A DNA stretch of 64,000 nucleotides from the NCBI GenBank assembly GCA_004565275.1, contig SDOX01000009.1, forward strand, positions 780,068 through 844,067, given 5' to 3'. Positions 43,068-53,534 of this stretch are shown piece by piece. Numbering within the stretch: the stretch's first letter is position 1; each line of letters starts with the position of its first letter. Both the position numbers and the translations under genes were made by a program. A model generated the notes under the pieces. The model saw only the letters and a list, made by a program, of their open reading frames with translations. It had not been told where the DNA came from and ran no database searches. Source of the stretch: Nannochloropsis salina CCMP1776. Lineage: Eukaryota > Sar > Eustigmatophyceae > Eustigmatales > Monodopsidaceae.

Positions 43068-45640
43068 AGTTGAAGTCTGTGGGGTACTATGTATTTATGA
43101 GGATGGCAAAAAGTATGAGTTACCAAAGAAATAAATGAAAACATCGGTGCACAAAAATGCCACGTGGATACGTGACTCGTTGGATTAGCGCAAGGCTTAG
43201 TGAATGCTTCCAAGAAAGGGAATGAGTGCGAAGTATGATACGAAGATGAGAAGGCCTAGTATAGATACGAAGGGCAAAAATGGACAAGTCGCACACACAA
43301 TCAAGAATACAACCCGTAAATTTCCGCCCCTCTTTGAATCGTGCATCACCCAAAATAACAGCCAGTATGGTGCAGATACATGGGAATAGCTCGCATCGCA
43401 GTAATCGTGCCGCATTTGGAACAGTCGCTTACCCGTTCGTCACCCCGTCCTTTCACTTGAACACGTGCGTGTTCCAAATCAAATCTATCTTTGCGTTGCA
43501 AATATATATAGCACTATTCCAGGGACACAATGCACGGCAGCGTCAATATTTTGAGCAAGACAGCTCTAACAGCGTGGGCGTTCGTACCGAAGGGCTGTGG
43601 GAGTCTCCGAGGATAAGCATCCTCAATCATGGAGCCGTGCTACATTTTCCATTAAATGAGGGCAACGGCTTGAAATATTTCTACGTGAGCTTGGGTTTCC
43701 AGTCGCGTTGCCGTTCGCGTGAAATGTCCCACATTACTCCTTTCTTTTTTGCAATTTGATCACTTTGTCAAGATAGGAGACCTAGAATATCGTAATTTAG
43801 GATAGAAAAGTAACTTTTTTACGCTCTTCACATCAAGCACACGGCAGGAGCATGTTGAAATTATTGTTCCTTTGTTGAGCTCCATTGTCGGTCATTTACA
43901 TTTATTGTCTGTGCATTGCAAATGATCAAACTATCTATGAAAACATATGAGCACTTAAATAGCTAATACGTGCTTCGTAGAAAATTTTAGTAGAAAAACT
44001 CAGAAATTGAGGCCTTCCTTGACTCCTAAGTAGTGATCGATATAACAAATACTCAACCGTACATATGATCAGTCGTAAAATTTCCAATAATAATAACTTC
44101 TATGCGATGTCTTTTAATCATTACTAAGGGAAAATCTAATTCGTGTGTGCTATTTGTCAACGAGCAAGCTGCTCAAGCAGCTCGTCTAAAAAAACAACAC
44201 ACTATAATTGAAGAGAGGCATTCTATCAGAGTCTTTACGCAGTAAGAATGTTCATCCGAGTTTTGGGAAGCCGCGCACCTTGTAAAAGAGCTTTTCTTCG
44301 GACTCATATTCCGATTAATTTCATTTGAGGCAAGAGAAAATATGCACGCGGGTGATGTCAATCATATGTGTTCAGGTCGGCGTCTTGACAAATTTCTATA
44401 ATTTGTTCGAAATCCCTGCTCACAAGATGCTTTCATATAATGGCATCAGAAAAATGTCCTTGAAAGAGGTCATAACGAGAAGCATGGCACAAATAACGTG
44501 TGAATGCCAGCTTGTCTTAGGCTCGATAGATGATCGGGAAGAGCTTAGCTCCGATCGACTCGACCCTGGTCAGTAAACGACCGAAATTGCGAAAATTAGG
44601 AATCTGAAATAGCTGCAATGCTTGCTCTGACTTTATTGCAAGATACCTTACAGTAGATTGTTGTTGCAAATTCAATCATTAAATGCAGGTTTTGATGCGA
44701 CCAACGGAGCGCTGCGGGTAAAATGTTGCACCTTTACTTAAACGACAAGAGGCTTAACTTCCATACTTTTCCAGGAGACTTGAACAAAATATTTTGTATA
44801 AAAATTGTAATATTGTATCAAACCTGCAAAATAATCCTGCCACCACACAACCCTCTTTTTGTGATGGCGCGCCACATGTGCGCCTTTCAAATTTAGGACT
44901 TACCTTGATTTTAATCCCATTACTGGGACCTTGAACGATTTTGCAAGACAACTACCGACAGGAAGGTGATTTACATGAGTTTAACTACTGACACAACGCC
45001 ACAACGACAGAAAATTCCAGCATCCGTCCCGGGCTCAACAAGGGGAGCAGGTGCCATATATGGGCCAAAGAACAACACGCGTACGTAATGCCTTCAAGCC
45101 ATGTTATCATTTCTTCTTTACTGTCGTGTGCAACGACGGAAACATAAGCATTTTAAAAAAGCCTAGCCATTCTATATTATGCTCATATCAACGAGCCATC
45201 TACTCTGTGTTTCGCGTTAAATTGTGCGTCCCATCTTCTCTTTCCAGACCTCAATTACCCTGCTTCAACGTTTGGAAAACTGCACGCGCCACATACCCTA
45301 CGGTGACTCCCGTTGGCTTCATTTTCCATCACTTTTTCATATTTCATTCCTTGAAGTTTATCAGAGCTATTTTCTGCTCGCAGCAGCGCTGTCGACCCTC
45401 GTGGTTCCATGCAGCCAGTAAATTACAGGAGCAGACGAGGAGGAGGTAAATAACAGATAGTCAACCGTCGTGATGCCATGTGGCGAATTTTCACGCTCCA
45501 ATAGGACACACTCAGGCACATATTCTATCACTATTTGTATAGATCGACATTCCCATCGGATCCATTTATGTTCAACCTCCCCGCGATACCCACCCGCTCC
45601 TCCATGCTTCCCCTCGTCGGCCCGCCCTCAGTTTCCAAGC
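43068..45640. other. Long AT-rich intergenic region
   Basis: About 2.6 kb with only short, poorly composed frames on either strand. The left end should hold the promoter of secreted gene B and the right end that of the unknown gene at 45641. I see no RNA gene or mobile element. Confidence 0.4.
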
Positions 45641-47541
45641 ATGCAAGCATCTGATCGCGAAACCAGCTGCAGTGCGCCTCCATCGCTATACTTTTCTCCT
45701 CAGGAGCTGGCTGTTGCAGCCTCCACTTCTTTTGAAGCTGTCGCTCGTTCCTCCTCAATGGAAACACGAGCTCGGCTAATGAACACTACGCCATGGTGGG
45801 GGAGTGGCAATATGGTCCATCAATCTGATTCAGACAGGAAAAGCATCGATGAGATTGAAGCGTTACGAAGAGAGCGGCAAGAAGAAGCCGACGCGACTGC
45901 CTGCATGCGCAAAGTGTGGGCGGTCCTAGACCGTCGGGCTGCTATCCATGCATTGGCAATTCACCTCTCGCATGATGGGGAGTTGGACGGGGGGGAGAAG
46001 GCGAGGGAATGCTCCACAATAAGGAAGATTCAGCCGTGTGCCTGTGGTCGACCTTACATCGGATTCGACGTGCTACCACAGGTAAAAGATGGGAAAGGAG
46101 GGGAAGGAAGTACCCGTGGGGTGGAAAAGATGGGCGATGGGAGAAGGCGCTCTTAGCAGTACGCTCTTCTAATATGTACCACCTGTCTATCCCTTCTCTT
46201 CGTCTTCATTTTTCACCTCCGCCTCCTCGCCCTCGATACCAGTACCTCGTCGATGCCCTCGAGTTTTCGCGCCACAACTCTACACCCAGACATCTACTTC
46301 AGCACACGAGGGGCACGCAAGGCTCAACAGCGCCTTTGGGTCCATCTCCCTCATCTTGGAATCCAGTCTCGTCTGGCTCGTCGAGGCGCACAAGGGAGAA
46401 AGGGTGGGAAACAGGGCGGGAGAGAGGAGGGGGCGGCGGGGAGGGATCGGACGTTGGGAAAGGAAGGGAGGAAAGTGGAAGAGAGCCCTCCTCTGCTCGG
46501 TTCATCAGTGGCACAAGGTTTGAAGGGAAATTTTGCGGCGCCGAAGAAATGGAAGGTCGAGGTAATACGACATCGGAGGAGGGAGAAAAGCTGGGAGGGC
46601 GGGTAGCAAGGGCTCCCGCCCTTCTCTTGGATAAGAGGAAGCCCGACGAGGGAGGCGTCGAGCGCGAGGAGAAGGAGGAGAGGAGTAAGGGGGGATTCAA
46701 GGGCGGCGAGCCAGCTGGCCCCAGGTCTCCGAAAGGGCCTTCCAGCTATTCTCTACCACTATTTGCCTCTCCTTCTCCCGTATCGGCCTCATCTTTCCGC
46801 TCCCGGTATGAAAGAGGAGAGGCACGTGGGGGAAGGTGGGCGGGAGAATTGAGTGCAGGCGGTGGGAAGGAAGCGGGGGATGGTCCATGGGAAGGCAGGG
46901 GTGAAGAAAGGGGCAAAGGCGCAAGGAAGAGAAGTGGCGGACGGAGAGGAGGAGGAAGAGGACGAGGAGGAAGTCAGAGTGGAGGCGGGCCGGCGTCTTT
47001 CCCATTGGCTATCCCTGCTTCGATATATCGCCAGTCCCAGCTTCCTTTCATTCCACCCTCCTCTACGTCAAGCCAGAAATACCCTTCCACATCCTCCTGG
47101 CTGCCCACAACGCCCCCGCGTCCTTTGGTGCATGAACCGCGCCCCCTCTGCCCCCCTGCCAGCCTCACACCACCTCCTTCATCCCCCGCCTTCCCGATCC
47201 ATCGTCCTCATCTCAACGCACCTGCCGCCCCACCCACTGCTGTCTTGGTGTCATCCCCCTCCGGATCCACACGACGTCCTGCCTCCCTCTCCAACTCCCT
47301 CACCTCCCCGTCTTCACCTCCCTCCCTCGCGGCTAATGTAGGACCCACAAATGTAGCCAGCATAGGGAGAGGGCTGGGTGGAGGGGAGAAGGTGGAAGGT
47401 ATAGGAGAAAGGGAGGACAGTGTGGGAAATGAATGGGCCCCCCCGAAAGTCTTGGAGGCAAAGACGGAAAGGAGGGACGGAGCACGAAGGGATGCGAGAC
47501 GAGGGAAGAAAGCGGGTTGGTCAGGTATGGCAGGTGTTTGA
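45641..47541 (+). CDS. Unknown protein, about 579 aa
   Basis: Not recognised. Exon 1 is 45641-46081, exon 2 is 46243-47541; the join (CAG then GTAAAA; TACCAG then TACCTC) is phase 0. An in-frame ATG at 45470 would add 57 residues; I prefer 45641 because the added part is poorly composed. Exon 1 encodes a helical, charged segment (SIDEIEALRRERQEEADATA, then VWAVLDRRAAIHALAIHL) and a Cys pair (IQPCACGRPYIGFDVLPQ). Exon 2 opens YLVDALEFSRHNSTPRHLL and then becomes Gly, Arg, Ser and Pro-rich to the end. Only about the first 175 residues look folded; the tail may contain unspliced intron sequence. Convergent with POLE2. Confidence 0.5.
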
Positions 47542-48123
47542 GGAGATAGGAAGGACGCAAAGGGGTCTTGGACGGAAAACGTGGCGTTACCAACTATCAA
47601 GGAGAGGGTGGAAACTGTGACGTCATGGGACCAAAAAGCGCGAAGAAAGGGGGATAAGGACGAACAGGAATGGAAGACAAAAAATCGGCTGGGGGAATAA
47701 GTGCAGAGTGGGCTACGGGAATGTCGCAGCTGCCTTTCTGACTGATGTTCGCTCAGAGACAAGAGGATGACAGTGAATCCGAGATAAGCATCCGGGAGGG
47801 CGAGCGAGGAGAAGAGAAAAGGCCGGGGGGGGCAATATAAGAGACACAGGGTGAGAAAGGGAAGCGAAAGCACCTCGAAAGGAAGGAGGGGGGAGGAGGG
47901 CAAGTCAACCACCCAAGGGACAAAAATGAAGAAAAGCGCCGACGAAAGTCACTGTCGTTTGAAAAAGACTGGGCCTAGACAGATGCGCCCCGCCTCTCCA
48001 TCCTGTCCGTCCTCTTCTCCCTTCCTGCGGGGCCATTTGATGCTTAATTTCCTTTCTTCCTTTGTTATTGCGAGCATTTCATCTACAAAGATACCACCCT
48101 TCGCCCCTCGCTCTTGCCCGCCC
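47542..48123. other. Convergent 3' region
   Basis: Lies between the end of the unknown gene (+) and the stop of POLE2 (-). No feature seen. Confidence 0.5.
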
Positions 48124-51100
48124 TCAGTGCGGCAGCATGGAGGCCTCTACCGTCCTCGTTGCAGGGTAGTAGGCAGCAAAAGAGTCGTCCACAGGAAAGC
48201 AGCCCGGGGATACGACCTGGAAAACAAGAGAACAAGGGAGGGAGGGAGGGAGGGAGGGAGGGAGGGAGGGAGGGAGGGAGGGTTCGGTTCGTAAGCAGGC
48301 AATGATTTTGCTGCTTAAGGCCTACTGATGCAGAGCACCTCCCAATCTCTTGCGTTTCTGCCTCTGTTCCTCTCCTCCCGCTCTCGTCCTTCCTTCGTTT
48401 TGTGACGAAGACTACAGAGCAGGCGGTGAGGGACACTTGCCTCATTCCCTCCTCTCCCTCCCTCCTCCCCCCCCGACTTCGGCCCATTCTCCCCATGATT
48501 ATTACCTGACAGCCAGCATACTCCATCGAGGAGTTCATGGAGTGGTCAGCAAGGACGAGCAGATCTGGGAGAGGGTAGAGGCGGAGGGCATTGTCGTACT
48601 CCCAGGCGACAGGGCGGGCCTGAGGAAGGGAGGGAGGGAGGGAGGATGGGAGGGGACGAGACGTTGGGGCGGGAAAATGGGACAAGGCTGACAGCGACAA
48701 TAGAAACGAAAAGAGTCTATGTTATCTATTTATTGATTCATGGATGTATTATAAAAGCTGGCTAAACAAGGGGAAGTGGAGGAAGATGGGAGGGAGGGAG
48801 GGAGAGAGGGGGGGAGGGAGGGGCGCCATGTACCTTGAGAGGAAGAGGACAAAGGTGCGCTTGGTCGAGTAAGGATTGCACCAGGCAACGTACGAGCGGT
48901 TCTTCGGCTTGTCCCTCCTGCGGGACAGAAACACGGAGGCGAGGAAGGGAGGGAGGGAGGGAGGGAGGGAGGGAGGGAAGGAGGGAGGGCATGTCAGTAT
49001 GGAACATCAGACCGGGAGGCAGGGTAAGGAGAAACCCAACAGGCTGGGAGGGAAGGAGAAAGGGAGGGAGGGAGGGAGGGAGGGAGGGAGGGAGGAAAGG
49101 AGGGAGGGTACACACGTGGTCTTTGCAGCCCTGGAGGATGGAATGCCGGAGCATTTTCTTCATCACGTCCTCCCGGAAAAGCACCACTTCCTGAGTGAAG
49201 AGGCGGAGCTAGGGGAGGAGAGGAGGAGAGGGAGGAAAAGGATCAAAGGGGGGGCAAGGGGTCTCGACTGGGCTCAGATCACCATTCTCCCCTAAATTTT
49301 CCTCCCTAACTCCTGGTCCTATCACCTCTTTTCCCCCCCGCTCCCTTCCTCCCTCCCTCTCCCATCACTTCTTCTCCCTCCCTCCCCTTTCCTCCTCCTC
49401 CTTCCCTCCTTCCCCCTCTTTCTTACCCGACATGGATTGGAGACGAAGTGCGCTCGATTTAAGGTGGATGCAAGGGAGCGTGTTAAGGTGGAAGGCAAGG
49501 GACCCCTGGGAAGGACGGCACCGGCGCCTGCCGAGAGCAAGGAAGGGAGGGAGGGAGGGAAGGAAGGAGGAAGGGGGGGAACGAGAGAGGCGGGGTGGAG
49601 AAAGGGAAGACACGACATGAGGACATAGCGCGTGTCAGCAGCCCGATGGAAGAGGTGAAAGAGATGACGGAAAGGCAAAGAGGGAGGGGGGAGGGAGGGA
49701 GGAGGGAGGGAAGGAAGGAGGGAAGGAGGGAGGGGGGCGGACCTGGGTCGTGGGGGCCAGGGAGGAAGAGGAAGGTCGCTTTTGCACAAAGGGTGGGCGC
49801 CTCATTTTTGAGCAGGGAGGCGAGGCCGTCGAAGTACCCTGGGGAGGGAGGGAGGAGGGAAGGGAGGGAGGGAGGGAGGGAGGGTGGGAGGGAGGGAATA
49901 GGGGGGGGGGGAGGGCGGGAGGGAGGGAAGGAGGGAGGGAGGAAGGTTTAACCTGTGCCCTCTCTTCGTCTCAGACCACCTCCTTCCATGCCTCTTTACT
50001 TCCTTCTACGGCGCTTTCTTCATCGAGCAGCACGCCCTTTAAGGATCACTTGGCAAAGGCCAGCAACCTCCTTCCCTCCCTCCCTCCCTCCCTCCCTCCC
50101 TACCCGTCAGGTCCTCCAGATAATAGCGCCCCTCTTCCACTTGAGTGATGCAGCCGAGCAAATTCTTTTCTCCTGGGCGAATGCGAAAAAAGAGAAGGAG
50201 GAAGCGAGAATAAGAAGGGGAGGGAGGGGAGGGTAAGGTAGAGGACCGAAGGGGGAGGCAGTGTCTTCGTCCCAAAAGAGGGAGAGCTGACTCCTAGCTA
50301 CCCGCAACAGATGGCGCCACAGTATTCATCAATGTGATCTTCATTCTAGTCTCCGTCCTGTCCGTCACTCTCTGAATGGCACACCTAGCGTGCTGACCTC
50401 AACACACAGGCCAGAGTGGATCGGAAGACCGAGGGAGGGAGGGAGGGAGGGGGGGAGAGAGGGAAGGAGGGCACGGACCGTGCGTGCCCAGGAGGGAATC
50501 CACAGTGACGAGCTTCAGGTAGTTCCGGTCGTGGCCCATAATGGGCCTGACGAAGAGCTCGTGGCGAAGGACGCGCTGCCGGACCAAGGCGTAGCGCTCT
50601 CGGAACATGCGTGCCCTGGTGGGGGAGGGAAAGGGGGGGGGCGTGAGCTCGGGAGGTGGGCATGAGCAGAGGAGGAAGGTCGCAGCCATATATATGCATG
50701 TATAGATATACATATATATGCATGTATAGATGTACATATATAGGCGGGTGGTGTAAGTGGTCAGGAAGCTACGCAATGGAAGTTGCTCTTCCTCCCCCTC
50801 GGACACGCTGCATTGCCTTCTTCCATGGAGACGATGCCCCTCCTCCCTCCCTCCCTCCCTCCCTCACCGTGATCCTGGATCCGGGTTGAACGGCCGCTCT
50901 TTGTCGAACGTGAAGGAGAAACTCTTGCTCCGGTGATCGTACGTCATTTTCGGCATGCTGAAAGCATCCCAGATAGCAATGGCTTCCTGCGCGCACGGAA
51001 GGTGGAAAAGACGAGGTAATGAAGAAGCACAAGACAGGAGGGGACAGGGTGCGAGGTAGGTGGGGTTGGGGGGAGGAGGAGGAGGGATGGAGGCAGGAGG

Positions 51101-51741
51101 GTGAGAAGGAGGAGATGTCAGGGGGGGGGGGAAGAGAGGGTCATGCGTGACTTTCCGCGTCCACTGGGCGTATGACCCTATCAGTCGCCTCTGTACCTGA
51201 TTCAGGTCATCTTCATCTTTTGTCAACTGCCGCACGACTGTTTCTATCGTCGCTCTGTCTACCAAGGTCGAGCGGAGCTCCCCCCGTTCAACGAGACCTT
51301 TGATCGCATTTAATATGGCATCGAGGGCCCCGTCTACATCTTCTTCGTGCGTGAGGACTGTGTACAAGCAGGAAATGTTGTGAAAAGCAAAAGAATGATG
51401 AGGATGAGGGTAGAAAGCAAGATAATTCGAACGAGTGGGAGGATTTGACTCTGTCACGTGTGGCGTTTAGAGGAGGCCACTCACGCACATCGATGCGAAT
51501 ATTTGCCAGTACCCTTGTGTTTTCGACAAATCAAATACGTTTCATCATTCTTACGGGAAATTCAGACAATTTTCTCGTCTTTTCTTCCCTCTCTTCTCTA
51601 TCATTCATATTTCCCACACAACTTACCAGATACAAGGGCAGCCACAGCATCAGCTTTAACGCTCAATCCACGCAACTTGAATGCACGAAAAATGGCACGA
51701 TTGGCCGCCGCCCTCGTCGAAGATGACATGCGTCCTGTCAT
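48124..51741 (-). CDS. POLE2: DNA polymerase epsilon subunit 2, central block missing
   Basis: POLE2/Dpb2 is the B subunit of the leading-strand polymerase and links it to the CMG helicase. Exons on the minus strand: 51627-51741, 51197-51357, 50868-50986, 50479-50615, 50104-50172, 49743-49838, 49427-49527, 49116-49208, 48834-48917, 48506-48619, 48124-48216; all joins are in phase. Motifs in order: IFRAFKLRGLSV at the N-terminus, MFRERYALVRQRVLRHELF, LLGCITQVEEGRYYLEDLTG (OB fold), TFLFLPGPHDPG and VLPRGPLP (phosphoesterase-like domain), NPCR, VVLFREDVMKKMLRHSI, LLDQAHLCPLPLK, WEYDNALRLYPLPDLLVLAD and SPGCFPVDDSFAAYYP. The product is about 393 aa, whereas human POLE2 is about 527. The roughly 130 residues between LEDLTG and YFDGLASLL are absent, in an intron with GGGA at its 5' end and CCCT at its 3' end. 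An alternative ATG lies at 51729. Confidence 0.92.
49839..50103 (-). repeat. POLE2 intron bounded by complementary GGGA and CCCT tracts
   Basis: On the coding strand the donor at 50103 is followed by five or six GGGA units (plus-strand CCCT at about 50078-50102). The acceptor at 49839 is preceded by CCCT-rich sequence (plus-strand GGGA, about 49841-49950). The unique middle is only about 130 bases. Confidence 0.9.
50688..50745 (-). repeat. ATATATGCATGTATAGAT-type simple repeat
   Basis: Roughly three tandem copies of an 18-22 bp AT-rich unit containing GCATGTATAGAT, inside a POLE2 intron. Confidence 0.85.
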
Positions 51742-53534
51742 CGAGGTGAAACCGTCTTTGTATGAGTCCAATTTTGTTTTATAGACCCATGCGCACGCAA
51801 GGTGTATCTCCCTTTCCTCCTTTCTCTGCAGTAGGTGGAGGAATTTGGCGATTGCGCCTGTGACATGACATTGAAAGCAACGACAATCATAGGACGCAAA
51901 TCGATTGGCAATGCCGCGAAGACATCTCTACCATTCAGGCAACATCCGATTCCGCTACTGAGCCAGATACAACCGGAGAGACGTGGTTGCTTTGGAAGGA
52001 AAAAAATTGACCAAGCGTCCTGCATCGCAAGTAGAACATGGCACCGGGCGAGCAACTTTCTTCTTTTTCGCGCCTCTTTTTTTCCCCCATTTTTCCCCCA
52101 AAGACTTTTACTTTTAATCCATTGTCATTTGATGAAAGATGTGATATAGGGGCTCATCTTGCATCAGCTTTGAGGTGGCTTAGATCTTTCTTGCGGGTGG
52201 GTATGAAAACTCTTTATTTTTGGGTTTCTCAGTTGATTAGAGCGTTGTCGTTTAAAACTTCCCTATGAAGATGCAGCAAAAGTAAGAAAAGCCTTGGGAA
52301 ATTTAACACCACGTTCTGGAAGATGCTGAGCCTGACGAAATAGGAGAGCAACGCTGCTATTTCTCCGCTCTCTCCTTTCCTGTGATCGACCTGTACGAAA
52401 AAATGTGTTTGGACTGATGGCTTGGCGACAGCCCATGCAGGATCGGAAACGCTTGAAAGTGTCACAGGTACGCCAAGGGAAGTCAATAGTTAGTTCACAC
52501 CGGAAAAGAGAAGAAAAAAAACATACCTCCGAAGCCGCCCAATTAAATACTTTTCTTCTTGTTTTGCATGAACCTGCTACACGTGTTTCGGGTGGACGGA
52601 CAAAGCGCCGGTTTTTTGTCCCCCCGATTTTCATGTCATCTCCTACCCCTCTCGCGCGGTTTTCTTATCCTGTTGGACACTGAATCTATTGTGATGCACT
52701 CCCCGAGAATGTAAACACCGCGCCCACAAGTTTTGCTGTCTTTTTGCCCGCACCACGTGCCTGAAAAATGCACGGGCGTGTCTGAGCTGGAAATAGAGTG
52801 AGGATTTGTGGCGACATGTGCTTGCAAAAGATGGATGAGTCATCACCTATCTCGGCATAAAAGGAAAAAAGGGGAAACCGAGCGGAGATCTTCTCTACTT
52901 CCGCCCGCCTCGTGTGTCAAGCGACACGGCAACGTTTTGGTATTATTTCATCGAGCATTGAAGTACTCGCACGGGTATCTGGGCGTGACACTTTCTGCAC
53001 TTTGTTTGCAAAAGACTGGCAAGTCGACTGTGTTGGACCCTTGGAACGCGAATAAGGCTCCCCACTCGGACTGGAAGGGTGTTACGACTCACTTTTCACG
53101 GGAACACTGTAAACTCTTGTCCAATTTCCCCCACCCCGTCCAGAACACCAGCGTCTACACAGTAAATAAACTTTAAAACCTCCCCTTGTGGCCTCGGCTA
53201 GTGTGGACAAGGCTTGAAGCACTCCGCAAACCCCTCCGCTGTCACAAGCTCTGACAAAAGGTGGGTTTGGAGGGATGACTACCGTGTGTAGAATCGTACC
53301 GCGCTTCCATACCCTCTCTTTCCTCTTGAAGGTCGGCTTTCTTTTGCGATCTCGGGCTCGACGCTTATTTACTGCGGCATATTTGGTTTCATGATCTTGT
53401 TTTTGACCCCTCCCGGCGATGGAGGTGGACAGCCTACCTCGTCCTGGTAGACATGCATCTCATTTAATCACCTCTGCCCTCCTTGATTCGTCCCTCTCTT
53501 TCATTCTACTCCAGCTGCGTGGATTGAAGGCGCC
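51742..53534. other. Divergent intergenic region
   Basis: About 1.8 kb between POLE2 (-) and the HflX gene (+), presumably with both promoters. Several 60-120 codon frames exist on both strands but none has good composition or splice context. Confidence 0.4.

Noticed and set aside
43280-43759. 159-codon plus-strand frame
   Set aside because: No domain, no splice context and average composition; likely chance in AT-rich DNA.
48235-50110. Many 60-160 codon frames made of REGG or PSLPP repeats
   Set aside because: They are translations of GGGA/CCCT intron tracts inside the POLE2 gene.
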